This document shows positions 5,431-7,229 of a stretch of DNA of 7,229 bases, one piece after another. Numbering within the stretch: position 1 is the stretch's first letter; the number at the start of each line of letters is the position of its first letter. The notes below the pieces were generated by a model that was not told the origin of the DNA, ran no database searches, and saw nothing but the letters and a program-made list of their open reading frames with translations. A program made the position numbers and the translations under genes. The DNA comes from DATBAK01 sp036787815 (GTDB lineage Bacteria; Actinomycetota; Acidimicrobiia; IMCC26256; PALSA-610): the NCBI GenBank assembly GCA_036787815.1, contig DAIQOP010000200.1, positions 1 to 7,229 on the forward strand. The letters are read 5' to 3'.

Positions 5431-7229
5431 TCAGACGGTTGCGGGCTCGTCGAGCGGGCCGAAGGCGGCGTCGAGCAGCTTCTGCTGCTCCGCATCGTGA
5501 ACCTTCGAGCTCCCGGTCGCGGGGCTGGCGCTCGCTCGGCGCGCGACCCACGTGACCTCGACGCCCGGTCCCGCCAGGCCGTGGAGGAGCGGCATCGCAA
5601 AGAGTCGGGCGCCCATGTTCTCCGGCTCCTCCTGCACCCACACGATCTCCCGGACTGCGGGAAAGCGCGCCGCGATCGCCGTGAACTCGTGCCCGGGGAC
5701 GGGGTACAGCTGCTCGACCCGCACGATCGCGGCGGTCGCGCCGAGCTCGTCGCGGCGGGCGATGAGCTCGTGACCGACCTTGCCGGTGCACGCGATGATC
5801 CGGGTGATGGCGCCGGCGTCGGCGCCGCCGTCGTCGACGATCGTGGCCCGGAAGCCGCCGTCGGTGAGATCACTGATCGGTGACGTGGTGGGCGGCATGC
5901 GGAGGTACCGCTTCGGCGTGAGGACGACGAGGGGCCGTCGTCGCGGCGCGAGCGCCTGCCGGCGCAGCACGTGGAAGTACTGGGCCGCGGTGCTCGGATA
6001 GGTGACGCGCACGTTGTCTTCTGCGCACAGGGTGAGGAACCGTTCGAGTCGCGCGCTCGAGTGCTCCGGGCCCTGACCCTCGAAGCCGTGGGGGAGGAGG
6101 AGCACGAGCCCGCAGGTCTGCCCCCACTTGTCTTCCGCCGCGACGATGAACTGGTCGATGATCGTCTGCCCACCGTTGCCGAAGTCGCCGAACTGCGCCT
6201 CCCAGCACACGAGCGTGTCGGGCGCGGCGACCGAGTAGCCGTACTCGAAGCCGAGCGCCGCGAACTCCGAGAGCACCGAGTCGTAGATCATGAACGGCGC
6301 CTGCGCTCGGTCGTGGGTGCCGTCGAGGCCGTGGACGCGGCGTTGGGCGGCCGAGATGTGGCCGAGTGGTGTGAACTCGTGCTCGTCGTTGAAGTCGACC
6401 AGCACCGCGTGGCGCTGGCTGAACGTGCCCCGGCGGGTGTCCTGGCCGGCGACCCGCACGGGGGTTCCGGCCTCGAGAAGCGTGCCGAACGCGAGCGCCT
6501 CGGCGAGCGCCCAGTCGACATGGCCACCGGTGAACGCCTTCTCGCGCTGGGCGAGGATCCGTTGGAGCTTCGGGTGCACGGTGAACGATCCGGGATACGT
6601 CGAGAGCGCGGCCACGACCGGCAGGAGCTGCTCGCGGGTGACGGCCGTGGCCACCGGCACGTCGACGGCCTCGGGCTCGGGCTCGACACTCGCGTGATCG
6701 AAGACGGGTACGTTCGCCGCCGGCTCGCGTGTGGAGCTGAACGCGGCCTCGAGGCGGGCGCGAAAGTCCTCGAGCGTCGCCTCGCACTGCGCGAGCGTGA
6801 GGTCGCCACGGTTCACGAGCGTCTCGGTGTAGAGCTTGCGCACCGATCGGCGCGCGTCGATGAGCTCGTACATGCGCGGTTGGGTGAACGCGGGCTCGTC
6901 GCCTTCGTTGTGCCCGTAGCGCCGGTAGCAGACCATGTCGACGACGATGTCCTTCGCGAAGCGCTGCCGGAACGCGAAGGCGAGCTGTATCACGCGGCAC
7001 GCGGCTTCGGGGTCGTCGCCGTTCACGTGGAAGATCGGTGCCTGTACCGCCTTCGCGATGTCGGTGGCGTACACGGTCGAGCGGGCGAAGTCGGGCGCGG
7101 TGGTGAACCCGAGCTGGTTGTTGACCACCACGTGCACGGTGCCGCCGACGTCGTAGCCCGGTAGCTCCGAGAGGTTGAGCGTCTCCGCGACCACCCCCTG
7201 GCCCGCGAAGGCGGCGTCGCCGTGGATCA
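5431..7229 (-). CDS. kgd: 2-oxoglutarate dehydrogenase E1 component, Kgd/SucA type (5' part outside window)
   Basis: The visible part is 598 residues, the C-terminal half of a thiamine diphosphate-dependent E1 that decarboxylates 2-oxoglutarate in the TCA cycle. Numbering from the first whole codon, the fragment opens in the cofactor motif IHGDAAFAGQG (1-11). It continues with NNQLGFTT (36-43), HVNGDDPEA (67-75), YRRYGHNEGDEP (101-112), RGTFSQRHAV (266-275), EHSSARLERFL (388-398) and QEEPENMGA (532-540). The end, RRASASPATG (563-572) then KVHDAEQQKLLDAAFG, closely resembles mycobacterial Kgd. Actinobacterial Kgd proteins are often about 1,200 residues with an E2-like acyltransferase domain fused in front of E1. 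Whether this one is such a fusion lies beyond the right edge, hence the cautious symbol. The reading frame is intact to the edge. Its stop lies 18 nt from the convergent TetR gene. Confidence 0.95.
   Translation of the reverse strand, partial: IHGDAAFAGQGVVAETLNLSELPGYDVGGTVHVVVNNQLGFTTAPDFARSTVYATDIAKAVQAPIFHVNGDDPEAACRVIQLAFAFRQRFAKDIVVDMVCYRRYGHNEGDEPAFTQPRMYELIDARRSVRKLYTETLVNRGDLTLAQCEATLEDFRARLEAAFSSTREPAANVPVFDHASVEPEPEAVDVPVATAVTREQLLPVVAALSTYPGSFTVHPKLQRILAQREKAFTGGHVDWALAEALAFGTLLEAGTPVRVAGQDTRRGTFSQRHAVLVDFNDEHEFTPLGHISAAQRRVHGLDGTHDRAQAPFMIYDSVLSEFAALGFEYGYSVAAPDTLVCWEAQFGDFGNGGQTIIDQFIVAAEDKWGQTCGLVLLLPHGFEGQGPEHSSARLERFLTLCAEDNVRVTYPSTAAQYFHVLRRQALAPRRRPLVVLTPKRYLRMPPTTSPISDLTDGGFRATIVDDGGADAGAITRIIACTGKVGHELIARRDELGATAAIVRVEQLYPVPGHEFTAIAARFPAVREIVWVQEEPENMGARLFAMPLLHGLAGPGVEVTWVARRASASPATGSSKVHDAEQQKLLDAAFGPLDEPATV

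Noticed and set aside
5443..5462. GCTCG-T-CGAGC palindrome near the kgd 3' end as a terminator
   Set aside because: The stem is only five base pairs, lies inside coding sequence and lacks a T-tract on either strand.
5971..7164. 397-codon antisense frame opposite kgd
   Set aside because: Val/Glu/Arg-rich shadow of a highly conserved enzyme gene, with no recognisable motif or promoter.
1..7229. tRNA, rRNA, CRISPR array, insertion sequence or phage attachment site
   Set aside because: No spaced repeat array, transposase, tRNA-like cloverleaf or terminal inverted repeats were seen on either strand. The only clear repeats are the pair at 2557-2657 and the operator palindromes.

Overview
The window is compact, very GC-rich bacterial DNA with frequent GTG starts and little intergenic space. 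The organism is most likely a member of the Actinomycetota, possibly an uncultured Acidimicrobiia-type lineage. This rests on three things: a 2-oxoglutarate dehydrogenase E1 whose visible C-terminal half resembles mycobacterial Kgd, TANNNT-type -10 hexamers placed 6-8 nt before start codons (leaderless transcription), and an actinobacterial-looking small membrane protein. The lineage is an inference from protein resemblance and base composition; no search was run.

Layout, left to right. Positions 1-46 hold what may be the last 14 codons of an upstream gene, perhaps an HNH endonuclease-like protein. A family 5 uracil-DNA glycosylase (79-795, +) follows and converges, with a 1-nt gap, on a TauE/SafE-type anion exporter (797-1630, -). 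The exporter diverges across 41 nt from a dihydrodipicolinate synthase-family gene (1672-2568, +). Two very small membrane-protein genes follow (2665-2883 and 2894-3088, +). A 24-nt perfect direct repeat spans the dapA stop codon and recurs just before the first of them. Next is a self-contained drug-efflux cassette: a promoter with two candidate operators (3100-3168), a 14-TM MFS exporter (3194-4798, +) and a TetR repressor (4795-5412, +) joined by an ATGA stop/start overlap. Converging on it, 18 nt away, is the C-terminal half of kgd/sucA-type 2-oxoglutarate dehydrogenase E1 (5431-7229, -), whose 5' part lies beyond the right edge.

How the genes work together: only the MFS-TetR pair is a clear functional unit, probably a ligand-inducible exporter controlled by its own repressor. 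The others are individual housekeeping or transport functions: base-excision repair, sulfite/organosulfonate export, lysine/diaminopimelate synthesis and the TCA cycle.

I found no convincing novel multigene system. The observations most worth following are the recurrent leaderless promoter geometry, the paired operators in front of the efflux operon, the direct repeat around the dapA 3' end, and the two small membrane proteins.
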